From Massilia psychrophila (GTDB lineage Bacteria; Pseudomonadota; Gammaproteobacteria; Burkholderiales; Burkholderiaceae_D), in assembly GCF_002760665.1 (NCBI RefSeq), contig NZ_PDOB01000019.1:22826-86825 (forward strand): a stretch of DNA of 64,000 bases, written 5' to 3'. A model generated the notes under the pieces. That model worked only from the letters and a program-made list of their open reading frames with translations, searched no databases and was not told the DNA's origin. The translations under genes and the position numbers were made by a program. Positions within the stretch are counted from its first letter, which is position 1; every line of letters begins with the position of its first letter. This document shows, piece after piece, positions 1 through 8,713 of this stretch.

Positions 1-705
1 CTCAAGTACCACATCCAGACCTCGGGGCGCTCGCTGCACGCTCAGGAAATCGACTTCAACGACATCCGCACCACCTTGCAGGCCTTGATCGCCATTTACG
101 ACAACTGTAACTCGCTGCACACCAACGCCTACGACGAGGCGATCACCACGCCGACGGACGAATCGGTACGGCGCGCGCTGGCGATTCAATTGATCATCAA
201 CCGCGAATGGGGCCTGGCCAAGAACGAGAATCCGAACCAGGGTTCATTCATCATCGACGAGATGACCGACCTGGTCGAGGAAGCGGTGCTGCAGGAGTTC
301 GAGCGCATCGCCGAACGCGGCGGCGTGCTGGGGGCGATGGAAACCGGCTACCAGCGCGGCAAGATCCAGGAAGAGTCGATGCTGTACGAGCACCAGAAGC
401 ACGACGGCACCCTGCCGATCATCGGCGTCAACACCTTCCGCAATCCAAAGGCATCCGACGTTCCGCAAAAAATCGAGTTGGCGCGTTCGACCGACGACGA
501 AAAGCAGTCGCAGCTGACGCGCCTCGAGCAGTTCCATGATCTGCACGCGGCCGAGGCAGCGCATGCGATCGCCGACCTGCAGCAGGCGGCGATCGACAAC
601 GCCAACGTGTTCGACAAGCTGATGGACGCGGTGCGCGTCTGCTCGCTGGGCCAGATCACCAACGCGCTGTTCGAAGTCGGCGGCCAGTACCGGCGCAGCA
701 TGTAG
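1..705 (+). CDS. icmF: Fused isobutyryl-CoA mutase (IcmF), C-terminal part
   Basis: This is the last 234 residues of a protein whose start lies outside the window; the frame is open from base 1 to the TAG at 703-705. The residues ([55 protein letters not shown]) are those of the substrate-binding TIM barrel of adenosylcobalamin-dependent acyl-CoA mutases. The run to the C terminus fits IcmF, in which the cobalamin domain and a MeaB-like GTPase precede the mutase barrel. IcmF interconverts isobutyryl-CoA and n-butyryl-CoA and is common in Burkholderiales. It is unrelated to the polysaccharide genes and probably marks the left flank of the locus. Methylmalonyl-CoA mutase large subunit is the alternative. 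Confidence 0.85.
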   Translation, partial: LKYHIQTSGRSLHAQEIDFNDIRTTLQALIAIYDNCNSLHTNAYDEAITTPTDESVRRALAIQLIINREWGLAKNENPNQGSFIIDEMTDLVEEAVLQEFERIAERGGVLGAMETGYQRGKIQEESMLYEHQKHDGTLPIIGVNTFRNPKASDVPQKIELARSTDDEKQSQLTRLEQFHDLHAAEAAHAIADLQQAAIDNANVFDKLMDAVRVCSLGQITNALFEVGGQYRRSM

Positions 706-885
706 GCAAAGTTTGTCAGGCAGGGCTGGCGGCCGGAGTGCCTGTTTTCAGCCCTGCTCCTTTCTCCACTTCAATTTTTTAAATGGCAACGATTACACGC
801 TGATTTCGATGCCGTATCGCCATCAACATACGCGCTCGCTGGCCTGGTCCTACAATAGGAAGCATGCCCACCAGCGGAGCTGAAC

Positions 886-1191
886 ATGCCGATCAAGCCC
901 GAGCAACTTGCCGCGTTGATGCATGAAGTCGAAATCGACGACCCGATCGATTTTGCCGACCTGCCGTTCGCCGAAGACGAATTGCGCCAACTGGTCGCCG
1001 CCCACCTGTGCGACATGGCCGCCGCGATGGAAAACTTCAGCACCGAGGATCGGCTGCTGACCCTGCTCGCGGTATCGGCCAAGCTGGTATTGGAAAACCT
1101 GGTCCTGCACCTGCAGCTGCTGCGCCGCCACGGCCTGCCGGTCGGCGACGGTGTCGAGGCGCTGCTGCAACGCCTACGCAAACCCGATTAA
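886..1191 (+). CDS. Small conserved hypothetical protein
   Basis: A 101-residue acidic, mostly helical protein with no signal peptide, membrane segment or recognised domain. A purine-rich GCGGAGC lies a few bases before the ATG. The gene stands alone between icmF and prsT, in the same direction as both, with 180 bp upstream and 147 bp downstream. Its codon use and GC match its neighbours, which supports real coding. The opposite-strand frames over it are shadows. Function unknown. Confidence 0.6.
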   Translation: MPIKPEQLAALMHEVEIDDPIDFADLPFAEDELRQLVAAHLCDMAAAMENFSTEDRLLTLLAVSAKLVLENLVLHLQLLRRHGLPVGDGVEALLQRLRKPD

Positions 1192-1338
1192 GCGCCATTC
1201 CGTGAGCGTTTCCGCAACAACGGATGAATAGCCGGGGAATAACTCATTCCTTCAGGTATTATTGACTTCCATGAAATGTATTGTCAGACCGTGGCCGACG
1301 CCTGCACGCCCGCGGTGTCCCAAACAAAAGGAATTTTT

Positions 1339-4119
1339 ATGCCACGTCGTGTAATCAACCAGGCTTTGAGCGCCTCCGTCATCCTGACTACCCTGATGCT
1401 CGCTGCTGGCCTATCCGGCTGCGGCAAGACCGAGTCGAGTGCGTCGCTGATGGCCGAGGCCAAACAATACCAGCAAAAAGGCGACAACAAGGCCGCCCTG
1501 ATCCAGTTGAAAAACGCTGCTACCAAGAGTCCGGAAGACGCCGAAGTCAGGCAGCAGCTTGCCGTTTTGTACAACCAGATAGCCGACCCGGTGTCGGCCG
1601 AAAAGGAGATCCGCAAAGCCATCAGCCTGGGCGCCGATAAGGCGCGCGCCGCGCCTGAATTGGCTAAAGCCTTAATTCTCCAGGGCAAGGCGCAAAAAGC
1701 AATCGACGAAACCGAGGCGGTCGCCGCAAACGCGGGTGCCGAACTGCTCGCCACCCGCGGCGATGCCTACCTGAGCTTGAACCAGTCGGAAAAAGCCAAG
1801 GAATCGTTTGAGAAAGCGCTCACCGCCAAGCCAGGTTTAACTTCAGCCCTGGTAGGGATGGCACGGGTGGCGATGGCGAGCAAGGACACCGAGGCCGCCT
1901 CACGCTTCATGGAGCAGGCAACCAGCGCCAATCCAAAAGACGCCACGGCGTGGTTCTTCGAAGGCGCACTGATGCGCGAACTGGGCAAGACGGACCAAGC
2001 TCTGGCGGCATTTAGCGAGGCAATCAAACTCAAGCCCGATCATATCAACGCGCGCATCGAGCGTACCAGCATGGAGATCGCCGCCGGAAAATTCGATTTG
2101 GCCGAAGCCGACCTGGACGCAGCCAGGAAGCTGGCGCCGAACTCGTTGCCTGTGCTGTACTCGCAGGCCGTACTCGACTTCACGCAAGGCAAGCACGCCG
2201 CAGCCCACGAATCGCTGCTCAAAGTACTCAGCGGCGCGCCCGACTACATGCCGGCGCTCTTACTGTCGGGCGCCGTGGAGATAAACCTTGGCACCTTGCA
2301 GCAGGCTGAACAGCACTTGCGGAAGTATCTCGAAAAAAATCCCGACAACGCTTACGCACGTAAGCTATTAGCCCAGGCCCTGCTGAGGAGCTCGCAGCCT
2401 GCGGATGCAGTCGCTACGCTTTTCCCGCTGTTGAAGGACGGAACGCAGGATGCGCAAGTGCTGGCGCTGGCCGGCGAGTCGTCGATGCAGACGCGTGACT
2501 TTAAAAAGGCGACGCAGTATTTCGAAAAAGCCTCGGCGCTGGCGCCAAATACGGCCGCCTTGCACACATCGCTCGGCTTGTCCAAACTCGGCCAGGGCCA
2601 GCAGGAATTGGCCGTCAACGAACTCGAGCGTGCAACCGAGATCGACCCGAAATCGGCGCAGGCCGGTGTTGCCCTGGTGCGCACCGAGCTGAGTCTTAAA
2701 CGCTACGACAAAGCGCTGATGGCCGCCAACAAGCTGGTCGCGGCGCAGCCGGGCAATCCAATGATGCACACCCTTCAAGGTGGCGCTTACCTGAGCAAGG
2801 GCGACCGCGCTGCGGCGCGCGCTTCGTTCGAGAGGGCCAGCACACTGCAGAGCGGCTACTACCCGGCTGTCGCAAATCTGGCACAACTCGACATCGAAGA
2901 CAAGAAGCCGGATGCGGCCAAACAACGTCTGCTCGCATTCCTGGAAAAAAATAAAAAGAACGCGACTGCGATGACGGCGCTGGCCGGATTGGCGCTGGCG
3001 CAGAAACAACCGGCCGAAGCAACCACGTGGCTGGAAAAAGCGAACGCCGAAAATCCGGAGGCGATCGCACCGGCGGCGCAACTGGCGATGCATTACTTGC
3101 AGACCAACCAGCAACAGAAGGCACTGACCGTGGTACGCAAGATGCAAACGGCGAATCCGGCCAATGCCGACCTGCTCGACCTGCTTGGCCAGGCCCAGAT
3201 CGCTAACAACGATACCGCTGGCGCGCTGGAGACATATAGCAAACTGGTCAGCGTAGCGCCGAAGTCGCCCGCCGCCCAGCTCCGGCTGGCGTCAGTACAC
3301 CTGCGGCTTAAAAATGAACCAGCAGCCACCGCCGAAGTGAAAAAAGCGCTGGCCATGGATCCGCAATTCGTCCCGGCCAAGTTACTGCAGATCGACCTCG
3401 CCATGGCCAACGGTCGCAACGATGAAGCGCTGGCACTGGCGCGTGAAATACAGAAGTCGAATGGCGGCTCGGCGGTTGGCTACACGCTCGAAGGCAATAT
3501 TTTTATCGTTCAAAAGAAGCCGGAGCTGGCAATCCGGCCGTTCGAGCAGGCATTCGCCATCGCCAAGACGACATCGAATCTGCTTAAGGTGGTTGTAGCA
3601 TTGAACGCGTCGGGCAAGGCCAGCGCGGCCGATGCCAGGGTCGCCCAGTGGCAGCAGAGCCATCCGGCCGATCCGTTGCTGGCGATGTTCATGGGTGAGT
3701 CCTACCTGGCCAACAAGCAGTACAAGCCAGCCATCGACCAGTTCGAAGCAGTGCTGAAGGTTACTCCGGACAACCTGGCTGTGCTCAACAACCTGGCCGT
3801 GGCTTATCAGGAACAAAAAGACCCACGCGCGCTCGACACCGCCGAGCGCGCCTTGAAACTGGCACCCAACAGCGCGGCAGTGTTGGATACCGTGGGCTGG
3901 ATCTTGGTACAGCAGGGCAATGTCACGCGCGGTTTGCCGTTATTGCAGAAAGCCGTTGCGCTACAGCCTGCCTCGACCGAGCTACGCTTCCACCTCGCGG
4001 TGGCGCTCGACAAGTCAGGCGACAAGAAACTTGCACGGCAGGAGCTCAATACGTTGCTTTCAAACAATAAGCCTTTTCCCCAGATCGACGAAGCTAAGAC
4101 CTTGCTGAAACTTCTTTGA
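1339..4119 (+). CDS. prsT: PEP-CTERM system TPR-repeat lipoprotein PrsT
   Basis: A 926-residue protein with a lipoprotein signal peptide (hydrophobic stretch about residues 10-25, lipobox LSGC with Cys28), followed almost entirely by tetratricopeptide repeats (A-x-x-x-L-A...P-x-x). Length and layout fit TIGR02917 (PrsT), found with exosortase A loci and often near prsK/prsR. TPR arrays hold protein complexes together, so an envelope scaffold in polysaccharide assembly is plausible but inferred. The ATG at 1339 is preferred over one 63 bp upstream because AAAGGAA lies just before it and the signal peptide then begins at Met1. It has 147 bp of upstream space and an inverted repeat after its stop. 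Confidence 0.9.
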   Translation: MPRRVINQALSASVILTTLMLAAGLSGCGKTESSASLMAEAKQYQQKGDNKAALIQLKNAATKSPEDAEVRQQLAVLYNQIADPVSAEKEIRKAISLGADKARAAPELAKALILQGKAQKAIDETEAVAANAGAELLATRGDAYLSLNQSEKAKESFEKALTAKPGLTSALVGMARVAMASKDTEAASRFMEQATSANPKDATAWFFEGALMRELGKTDQALAAFSEAIKLKPDHINARIERTSMEIAAGKFDLAEADLDAARKLAPNSLPVLYSQAVLDFTQGKHAAAHESLLKVLSGAPDYMPALLLSGAVEINLGTLQQAEQHLRKYLEKNPDNAYARKLLAQALLRSSQPADAVATLFPLLKDGTQDAQVLALAGESSMQTRDFKKATQYFEKASALAPNTAALHTSLGLSKLGQGQQELAVNELERATEIDPKSAQAGVALVRTELSLKRYDKALMAANKLVAAQPGNPMMHTLQGGAYLSKGDRAAARASFERASTLQSGYYPAVANLAQLDIEDKKPDAAKQRLLAFLEKNKKNATAMTALAGLALAQKQPAEATTWLEKANAENPEAIAPAAQLAMHYLQTNQQQKALTVVRKMQTANPANADLLDLLGQAQIANNDTAGALETYSKLVSVAPKSPAAQLRLASVHLRLKNEPAATAEVKKALAMDPQFVPAKLLQIDLAMANGRNDEALALAREIQKSNGGSAVGYTLEGNIFIVQKKPELAIRPFEQAFAIAKTTSNLLKVVVALNASGKASAADARVAQWQQSHPADPLLAMFMGESYLANKQYKPAIDQFEAVLKVTPDNLAVLNNLAVAYQEQKDPRALDTAERALKLAPNSAAVLDTVGWILVQQGNVTRGLPLLQKAVALQPASTELRFHLAVALDKSGDKKLARQELNTLLSNNKPFPQIDEAKTLLKLL

Positions 4120-4150
4120 GAAAGTTTTCAGCATGATGGCGTCTTTAGCC

Positions 4151-4171
4151 ATGTGCCTTGGCTAAGCTTGT
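4151..4171 (+). terminator. Possible stem-loop after prsT
   Basis: A TTAGCCA / TGGCTAA inverted repeat (7-bp arms, 7-base loop) lies about 30 bp after the prsT stop and 27 bp before the next start. No T-tract follows, so it may be an mRNA-stabilising hairpin or a weak terminator between prsT and the FeeM/ThiF pair. Confidence 0.35.
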
Positions 4172-4197
4172 AAGCAAAAAATTTGGGGAGGTTTGCC

Positions 4198-5028
4198 GTG
4201 ACTATCGAGACTGAACTGCTGGTGCCAGCTGTAAAAGATGTAAGTGTTACTACTGCTGACCTGGGGGAACAGACTACTCAAGCACAACACAATAATATGT
4301 TTTCTATTCAATATGATGAATACGAGGACGTTATTGTTAATCAAGATCAATACGGCATCCGAATGACCGACACCGCAAAAGGCCGGAACTCGGCCAGCGT
4401 GTTAATCAACAAGATGTACGCTTGGCGCGGCTATGCTGGCGCCCATCAATTAAGCAACGATCCAAACCGTATTACACTCGTCGCTGCCGACCATGGAAAG
4501 ACAGTGGGTACGCTGACAATCGGCCTCGACTCGCCTATCGGACTGATGGCTGACCAGATTTTTAAACAGGAAATAGATGCCCACCGGCAGTGCGGCGCAC
4601 GGTTGTGTGAATTTACCAAACTTGCCTTTGATACCGAAGTACAGTCGAAATTTTCGCTCGCTAACCTTTTTCATTTGGCCGTGATTTATGCGCGCGATAT
4701 CCATCACTGCACCGACATCTTGATCGAAGTGAACCCGCGCCACCGCCGTTTCTACGAGCATATGCTTGGATTCAAGCGCGAAGGCGAAATGCGCATTAAT
4801 CCCCGCGTGAATGCCCCGGCCTATCTATTGCGTGTCAACCTCGAGTACGTGACTGAGCAAATCCATGCGCTCGGCGGCACCTTCAGCAACGGCGTGATCG
4901 GACGTTCGTTCTATCCGTATTTTTTCTCGCCCCGCGAAGAGCGTGGCATCATCAACTGCCTGTTGCTGGTCGACGAACATCAATCCGCCCACCGTGAGGC
5001 GCCGGCTAACATCTCATCTTCCTGCTAA
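4198..5028 (+). CDS. FeeM-like N-acyltransferase (acyl-homoserine-lactone-synthase fold)
   Basis: A 276-residue soluble protein. The central part (residues about 35-220: INKMYAWRGY, LGTLTIGLDSPIGLMAD-like strand pattern, CEFTKLAFD, NPRHRRFYEHMLGF) matches the N-acyl amino acid synthase FeeM / AHL-synthase-like branch of the GNAT superfamily. Such enzymes move a fatty acyl group from ACP or CoA to an amine. Related acyltransferases are known beside exosortase systems. The GTG at 4198 is chosen because GGGGAGG lies about 7 bases before it; an upstream in-frame TTG at 4183 has no such site. It is followed within 9 bp by the ThiF-like gene, so the two are probably co-transcribed. Substrate unknown. 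Confidence 0.7.
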   Translation: MTIETELLVPAVKDVSVTTADLGEQTTQAQHNNMFSIQYDEYEDVIVNQDQYGIRMTDTAKGRNSASVLINKMYAWRGYAGAHQLSNDPNRITLVAADHGKTVGTLTIGLDSPIGLMADQIFKQEIDAHRQCGARLCEFTKLAFDTEVQSKFSLANLFHLAVIYARDIHHCTDILIEVNPRHRRFYEHMLGFKREGEMRINPRVNAPAYLLRVNLEYVTEQIHALGGTFSNGVIGRSFYPYFFSPREERGIINCLLLVDEHQSAHREAPANISSSC

Positions 5029-5037
5029 TATTTTAAA

Positions 5038-5949
5038 ATGACAACTTCTTTTTCTGTCGTACGGCGTAACAGCGTCGCGCGCGTTGCACCATTTTCCTAT
5101 CAACGGGCGTTTTCGCGCAATATCGGCTGGGTGACGCAGGAAGAGCAGGCGATTTTGCGCACCAAACGGGTGGCGATTGCCGGCGGCGGCGGCGTCGGCG
5201 GCCAGTATCTGCTGACCTTGGCAAGGCTCGGTATCGGCGCCTTCCGCATTGCCGACTTCGACACCTTCGATATCGCCAACTTCAACCGCCAGGCCGGCGC
5301 TACGATGAGCACTTTGGCCCAGCCGAAAGTAGACGTGATGGCGGCCATGGCGCGCGATATCAACCCCGAACTCGACATCCAGATTTTCCCCGCCGGCATA
5401 AACAAAGACAACCTGCCCGAATTTCTCGACGGCGTCGATTTGTACATCGACGGTCTGGACTTCTTTGCTTTTGACATTCGACAGCAAACCTTCGCGCTGT
5501 GCGCCTCGCTTGGGGTGCCGGCAACCACAGTGGCGCCGCTCGGCATGGGCGCGGCATTGCTGAATTTTATGCCAGGCAAGATGACGTTCGAGGAATATTT
5601 TCGCTGGGGCGACTTGCCCGAACTCGACAAGGCGATCCGCTTCGTCGTCGGTCTCGCCCCGGCCGGGCTGCACCGGGGTTACCTGATCGAACCATCAGCA
5701 GTCAATTTTGCCGAACGGCGCGGGCCATCGACCGTCATGGGGATCCAGCTGTGCGCCGGCATCGCCGCAACCGAAGCATTGAAGATCCTGCTCAATCGCG
5801 GCCCCGTGCGTTGCGCACCGCACGGCATGCAATTCGACGCCTATCGCAACAAAATCAGTCACACCTGGCGGCCAGGTGGCAACGGCAACCCGATCCAGCG
5901 TTTCGCTATTGCGATCGGCACGCGCCAGTTTGCCAAGGCTGCGAAGTAG
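5038..5949 (+). CDS. ThiF/E1-like adenylyltransferase
   Basis: A 303-residue Rossmann-type protein of the ThiF/MoeB/E1 family. The nucleotide loop GGGGVGG lies at residues 49-55. The metal/ATP motif follows at about 73-85 (DFDTFD...NFNRQ), with a conserved Lys at about 97 (QPKVD). These residues adenylate a carboxyl group. The CxxC zinc pairs of MoeB are absent and no obvious catalytic cysteine is conserved, so it may stop at adenylation. It follows the FeeM-like gene directly and converges on a nitroreductase ending 3 bp away. ThiF-nitroreductase pairs and fusions are known in bacteria (mycobacterial MoeY-type proteins). A carboxylated small molecule or peptide is the likely substrate, but this is inference. 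Confidence 0.8.
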   Translation: MTTSFSVVRRNSVARVAPFSYQRAFSRNIGWVTQEEQAILRTKRVAIAGGGGVGGQYLLTLARLGIGAFRIADFDTFDIANFNRQAGATMSTLAQPKVDVMAAMARDINPELDIQIFPAGINKDNLPEFLDGVDLYIDGLDFFAFDIRQQTFALCASLGVPATTVAPLGMGAALLNFMPGKMTFEEYFRWGDLPELDKAIRFVVGLAPAGLHRGYLIEPSAVNFAERRGPSTVMGIQLCAGIAATEALKILLNRGPVRCAPHGMQFDAYRNKISHTWRPGGNGNPIQRFAIAIGTRQFAKAAK

Positions 5950-5952
5950 CCT

Positions 5953-7002
5953 TCAGGCCCCGCTGGTGTCGGTAAATACCGACACCAGCGCCAGCCGCCG
6001 CGAGCGTACCGGCGCCGCCTTTGGATAACCGACGCGCAGGATCATGTGCAGCTTCTCCCACTGCGCCAGTCCCAGCAATGTTTGCAACTGCCGCTCCACG
6101 GCTTTGACCTGCGCATCGAATCCCACTGCCAGCGTGCCCTCATGCAAGCGGTTGAGCTGGTCGGTCACAACATAATAGGGTTGCACCGCAACCCCTCCAA
6201 GATTAAGCTCGGTCCACGCGCGCGTCAGCAGGCGCCCGGCGCCGATCGTGCCGGCGCTATCGGCCGGCCCGATGACGCACAATAATGCCGGCGCTGCCGC
6301 GATCAGCCCCACCTCCGAGCGTGCCAGCAGCTTGTAAGCGCCGAACCGGTTCAGCGTGCGCATTCTGCCCCAGTCGGAAATGAAACCGAGCATCGACCTG
6401 CCGCCCAGCGGCAAGCCCAGGCTGTCCATGTCCAGGCCATCCCCGCGCGCGACCTCCGCTGGTGTGTAGCGCAGGCTGCCGAACAGCCATTTGTGCAGGT
6501 CATGATTGCAAAACCGCGCTTCCGAACTGATCCGCACCAGCCGTACCAGCGCGGCGCGCGCGGTCGGATCCTGCAGTATAGCGATACGGTTTCCTCCTTC
6601 GCGGCAAGCGCCGACCCGCGCGACCATTTCCACCGGCAATTTCTGGCGTCCAAACGCGAGCCGGTTAGTGTGCCGGCTTTGCGGCCCTTCCGGTGTGGTG
6701 AAGGTGGCAGGAAGGCCGTTCAGCGCCACCGCGCCATAAGGCTGGCGCTGGTCAGTTGACCAATCCCAGCTGCCTTGCAGGCCGTTTGCGCCGAGCGCCA
6801 TGTCGAGGTTCTCGGCCACGGCGCCAATGCCCATCAGCGTTGCATGGCTGCGGGCCGAAAACACATTGGTCGCGGCGTGCCGCTTGGCATAGCTGATCGC
6901 CAGCGTCTTGCCGTTCCAGGTCAGGTGCCACGGCTGTGCATTGTCGGCCGATGGGGCTAGCGCACCTACGGCAGCCAGCTCGGCGATAAAAGTCGGAGGC
7001 AT
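5953..7002 (-). CDS. Nitroreductase-family flavoprotein
   Basis: A 349-residue protein. The N-terminal PSADNAQPWHLTW (about 17-29) is the FMN-binding start typical of nitroreductase-like proteins linked to ThiF domains. Later stretches (ARSHATLMGIGAVAENL, a C-terminal GYPK) continue the fold in a long, divergent form. It probably uses FMN and NAD(P)H for oxidation or reduction of an unknown substrate. It converges on the ThiF-like gene, and its last codons form half of a perfect 14-bp inverted repeat. Upstream on the same strand is a degenerate group IIC intron, so its original promoter region may have been disturbed. The ATG at 7002 is followed directly by the family N terminus. Confidence 0.75.
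   Translation of the reverse strand: MPPTFIAELAAVGALAPSADNAQPWHLTWNGKTLAISYAKRHAATNVFSARSHATLMGIGAVAENLDMALGANGLQGSWDWSTDQRQPYGAVALNGLPATFTTPEGPQSRHTNRLAFGRQKLPVEMVARVGACREGGNRIAILQDPTARAALVRLVRISSEARFCNHDLHKWLFGSLRYTPAEVARGDGLDMDSLGLPLGGRSMLGFISDWGRMRTLNRFGAYKLLARSEVGLIAAAPALLCVIGPADSAGTIGAGRLLTRAWTELNLGGVAVQPYYVVTDQLNRLHEGTLAVGFDAQVKAVERQLQTLLGLAQWEKLHMILRVGYPKAAPVRSRRLALVSVFTDTSGA
5961..5990. terminator. Perfect 14-bp inverted repeat between convergent genes
   Basis: CGCTGGTGTCGGTA, a 2-base AA loop, then its exact reverse complement. It lies 11 bp after the ThiF stop and inside the last codons of the convergent nitroreductase gene. It could act as a bidirectional transcription stop although no long T-tract follows. 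Confidence 0.55.
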
Positions 7003-7090
7003 GGGAATCGATTCAGGAATAGCGACGTTGCTAGCCTAACACGTTGAGGATTCGAAATGCGGCGTCTGTCAACATCCGAAGAACATCGGC

Positions 7091-7664
7091 ATAGGGGGCA
7101 GCTATTGTAGCTGCTCCCCTGCCATACCACCCGGCATGCGGGTCCGCACCGGGCGGTTCGAGTAGTTGAGGTCATGTGAGACGAGGCATGCCAAGACGGT
7201 CAAAGTAAGCGATTGTCAGCACACTGTTCAATGCCAAAGCGCTGTTGTGCCACCAGCGGCGGCTATTCGCCGCCACCATCCGCGCCACGTTGAGTGGCGC
7301 CCCAAGTTTCAGCCGTTCCCGGTACATCGTCGTGCCTCGACGCCATTGCTTAAGTTGAATCGCCCGCATCCGGTGCAGCATCCATTCGTCGAGCTTGCGC
7401 CAGACTCCTGCGGTTCGGTGGCCTTTTCAGCCATGAGGCGAGATCTCCCCGGGTAAGAACGCACTCCTTCACTGCACAACCGCCGGATTTACGCCACTTC
7501 GCCTCGACCACAAAAGCTTCGCGGTTTTTCGCCCGCTCGCCTTGCTCGGCAGCGCCTTCCATCCGATTCTTGTACATCGGCTCGCAGTTGCGCTTCACTT
7601 CGCTCGCTGTGGTCAGCTTGCGGCGGGACTTTCACCCACAAGAGTGCGCCCATGCTGGGCGCAC
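7091..7664 (-). mobile_element. Group IIC intron, internally deleted
   Basis: On the minus strand the element begins at 7664 with GTGCGCCCAGC, the usual 5' end of bacterial class C introns, followed by a domain I-like GGGTGAAAGTCCC. It ends near 7091 after a 34-nt domain V hairpin (GAACCGCCCGGTGCGG... at about 7124-7157) and a domain VI-like stem (GGGGAGCAGCT...AGCTGCCCCC). Only the C-terminal end of the reverse transcriptase survives, so most of the roughly 1.2-kb ORF has been lost. The 5' end follows directly after the T-run of a terminator hairpin, the classic target of class C introns. It cannot be self-mobile. Confidence 0.8.
7172..7411 (-). pseudogene. Group II intron reverse transcriptase/maturase, C-terminal remnant
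   Basis: About 80 residues in one frame (WRKLDEW, RAIQLKQWRRGTT, ANSRRWWHNS, LTIAYFDRLGMPRL, stop). These match the C-terminal maturase end of class C group II intron proteins. The palm and finger domains are missing, so it is a non-functional fragment inside the deleted intron. Confidence 0.8.
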
Positions 7665-7665
7665 G

Positions 7666-7691
7666 AAAAAAAACCCGTCGCAGTGACGGGC
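7666..7691 (-). terminator. Rho-independent terminator of the PEP-CTERM gene
   Basis: On the minus strand, a CCCGTC/GACGGG stem with a short loop is followed by a run of eight T. It lies about 30 bp after the stop of the PEP-CTERM gene. The group IIC intron begins two bases beyond the T-run. Confidence 0.85.
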
Positions 7692-7721
7692 TTTCCGGGC
7701 AGGAATGTATAACGCAGCGAA

Positions 7722-8564
7722 TCAAGCCTTGCGACGACGAACCGTTGCGCCAACGCCCAGCAGACCGAGGCCCATCAGGGCGAGCGAAGTTGGCTCAGGG
7801 ACAGCGTTGTTAAACGAGGTTTGGCCGCCAGCATTGATTGCAACAGTGCCATCGTTGTTAAACACCGCACCGCCGCTCTGGTTGTTGAAGCCACTTAACG
7901 ACATGGTAAAGAATGGAATTGGCGCGATGAAGAAGTTTTTGCCAGCATTGGTCAGCGTGAACGTGGTGTTGGCGTTCAGCGTGGCACCACCCAGGAAATT
8001 CAATTCAGCCAGACCCACCGTCAGCGCGCCCGAGCCCAGCAACACGTCATTGCCGGTATTGGTAACGGCGGCTTCGATACCACCTCCACCTGCGTTGGTG
8101 CCGGCTTGCGTGAAGATGGTGTCACCGCCGATGTCGGCCCAAAAATCGAACGACAGCGCCGTCACGACGTTCTTCTGCGTGCTGCCAATTGTGCTGATGG
8201 TCGTATCTTCGAGGTGGAACTTCACATAGAGGTCAATAGTCCTTTTAGAAGCAACATCGTACAAGGTGATATTATTTGGGCCGGCGTTGAAGAAGCCATA
8301 CTTGATATAACCATCAGCATAGTGACCGTTATTGGCCGCATTGGCATGCAACAGTTCGGATGAGTTGCCGGTGAGCGCCTGTGCAACGAATGGCGTTTCA
8401 TCAATATGAAATCCGCCGACGACGGAAATTTGACCAGCGCCAATCGATCCCGGGTTGACGGTGAAGTTGGTTGGCGAAGAAGCTGCCTGAGCCGCTGACG
8501 ATACGCCGAATGCCAATGCCAGCGCTGCGACGGTAGCAAGGACATTTTTCTTGAAGTTTGCCAT
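7722..8564 (-). CDS. pepA: PEP-CTERM sorting-domain protein, PepA-like
   Basis: A 280-residue secreted protein. It has an N-terminal signal peptide (NFKKN then a hydrophobic stretch, cleavage near AQA/A at about 27). The C-terminal sorting signal (about 255-280) is VPEPTS, a hydrophobic Gly/Leu-rich helix and the basic end VRRRKA. Exosortase A should cut this signal after membrane insertion. The body resembles flocculation-associated PepA proteins (FTVNPGSIG start, Asn/Gly/Thr-rich, Cys-free), though that identification is moderate. The ATG at 8564 has AGGAG about 8 bases upstream; the longer upstream frame lacks this. It is monocistronic, with a sigma-54 promoter and upstream box before it and a terminator after it. 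Most likely a surface or matrix protein needed for aggregation. Confidence 0.85.
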   Translation of the reverse strand: MANFKKNVLATVAALALAFGVSSAAQAASSPTNFTVNPGSIGAGQISVVGGFHIDETPFVAQALTGNSSELLHANAANNGHYADGYIKYGFFNAGPNNITLYDVASKRTIDLYVKFHLEDTTISTIGSTQKNVVTALSFDFWADIGGDTIFTQAGTNAGGGGIEAAVTNTGNDVLLGSGALTVGLAELNFLGGATLNANTTFTLTNAGKNFFIAPIPFFTMSLSGFNNQSGGAVFNNDGTVAINAGGQTSFNNAVPEPTSLALMGLGLLGVGATVRRRKA

Positions 8565-8634
8565 GTATTTCTCCTGAGTATTACGACTATATTTTCCGTC
8601 GCTTGTGATGCGATAGCGATAGTGATCTCTTATA

Positions 8635-8650
8635 AGCAGTAACCGTGCCA
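8635..8650 (-). promoter_or_regulatory. Sigma-54 (RpoN) promoter of the PEP-CTERM gene
   Basis: On the minus strand TGGCAC-N5-CTGCT matches the consensus TGGCAC-N5-TTGCW with exact GG/GC spacing and one mismatch. Transcription would begin near 8624, giving a leader of about 60 bases before the ATG at 8564. It needs an activator such as the PrsR encoded in this window. Confidence 0.75.
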
Positions 8651-8713
8651 GATAAATAATTGTTATTAACATCAAACACTTGCCGAAAACCGCCGCCATT
8701 TTCAGAACTCGAG

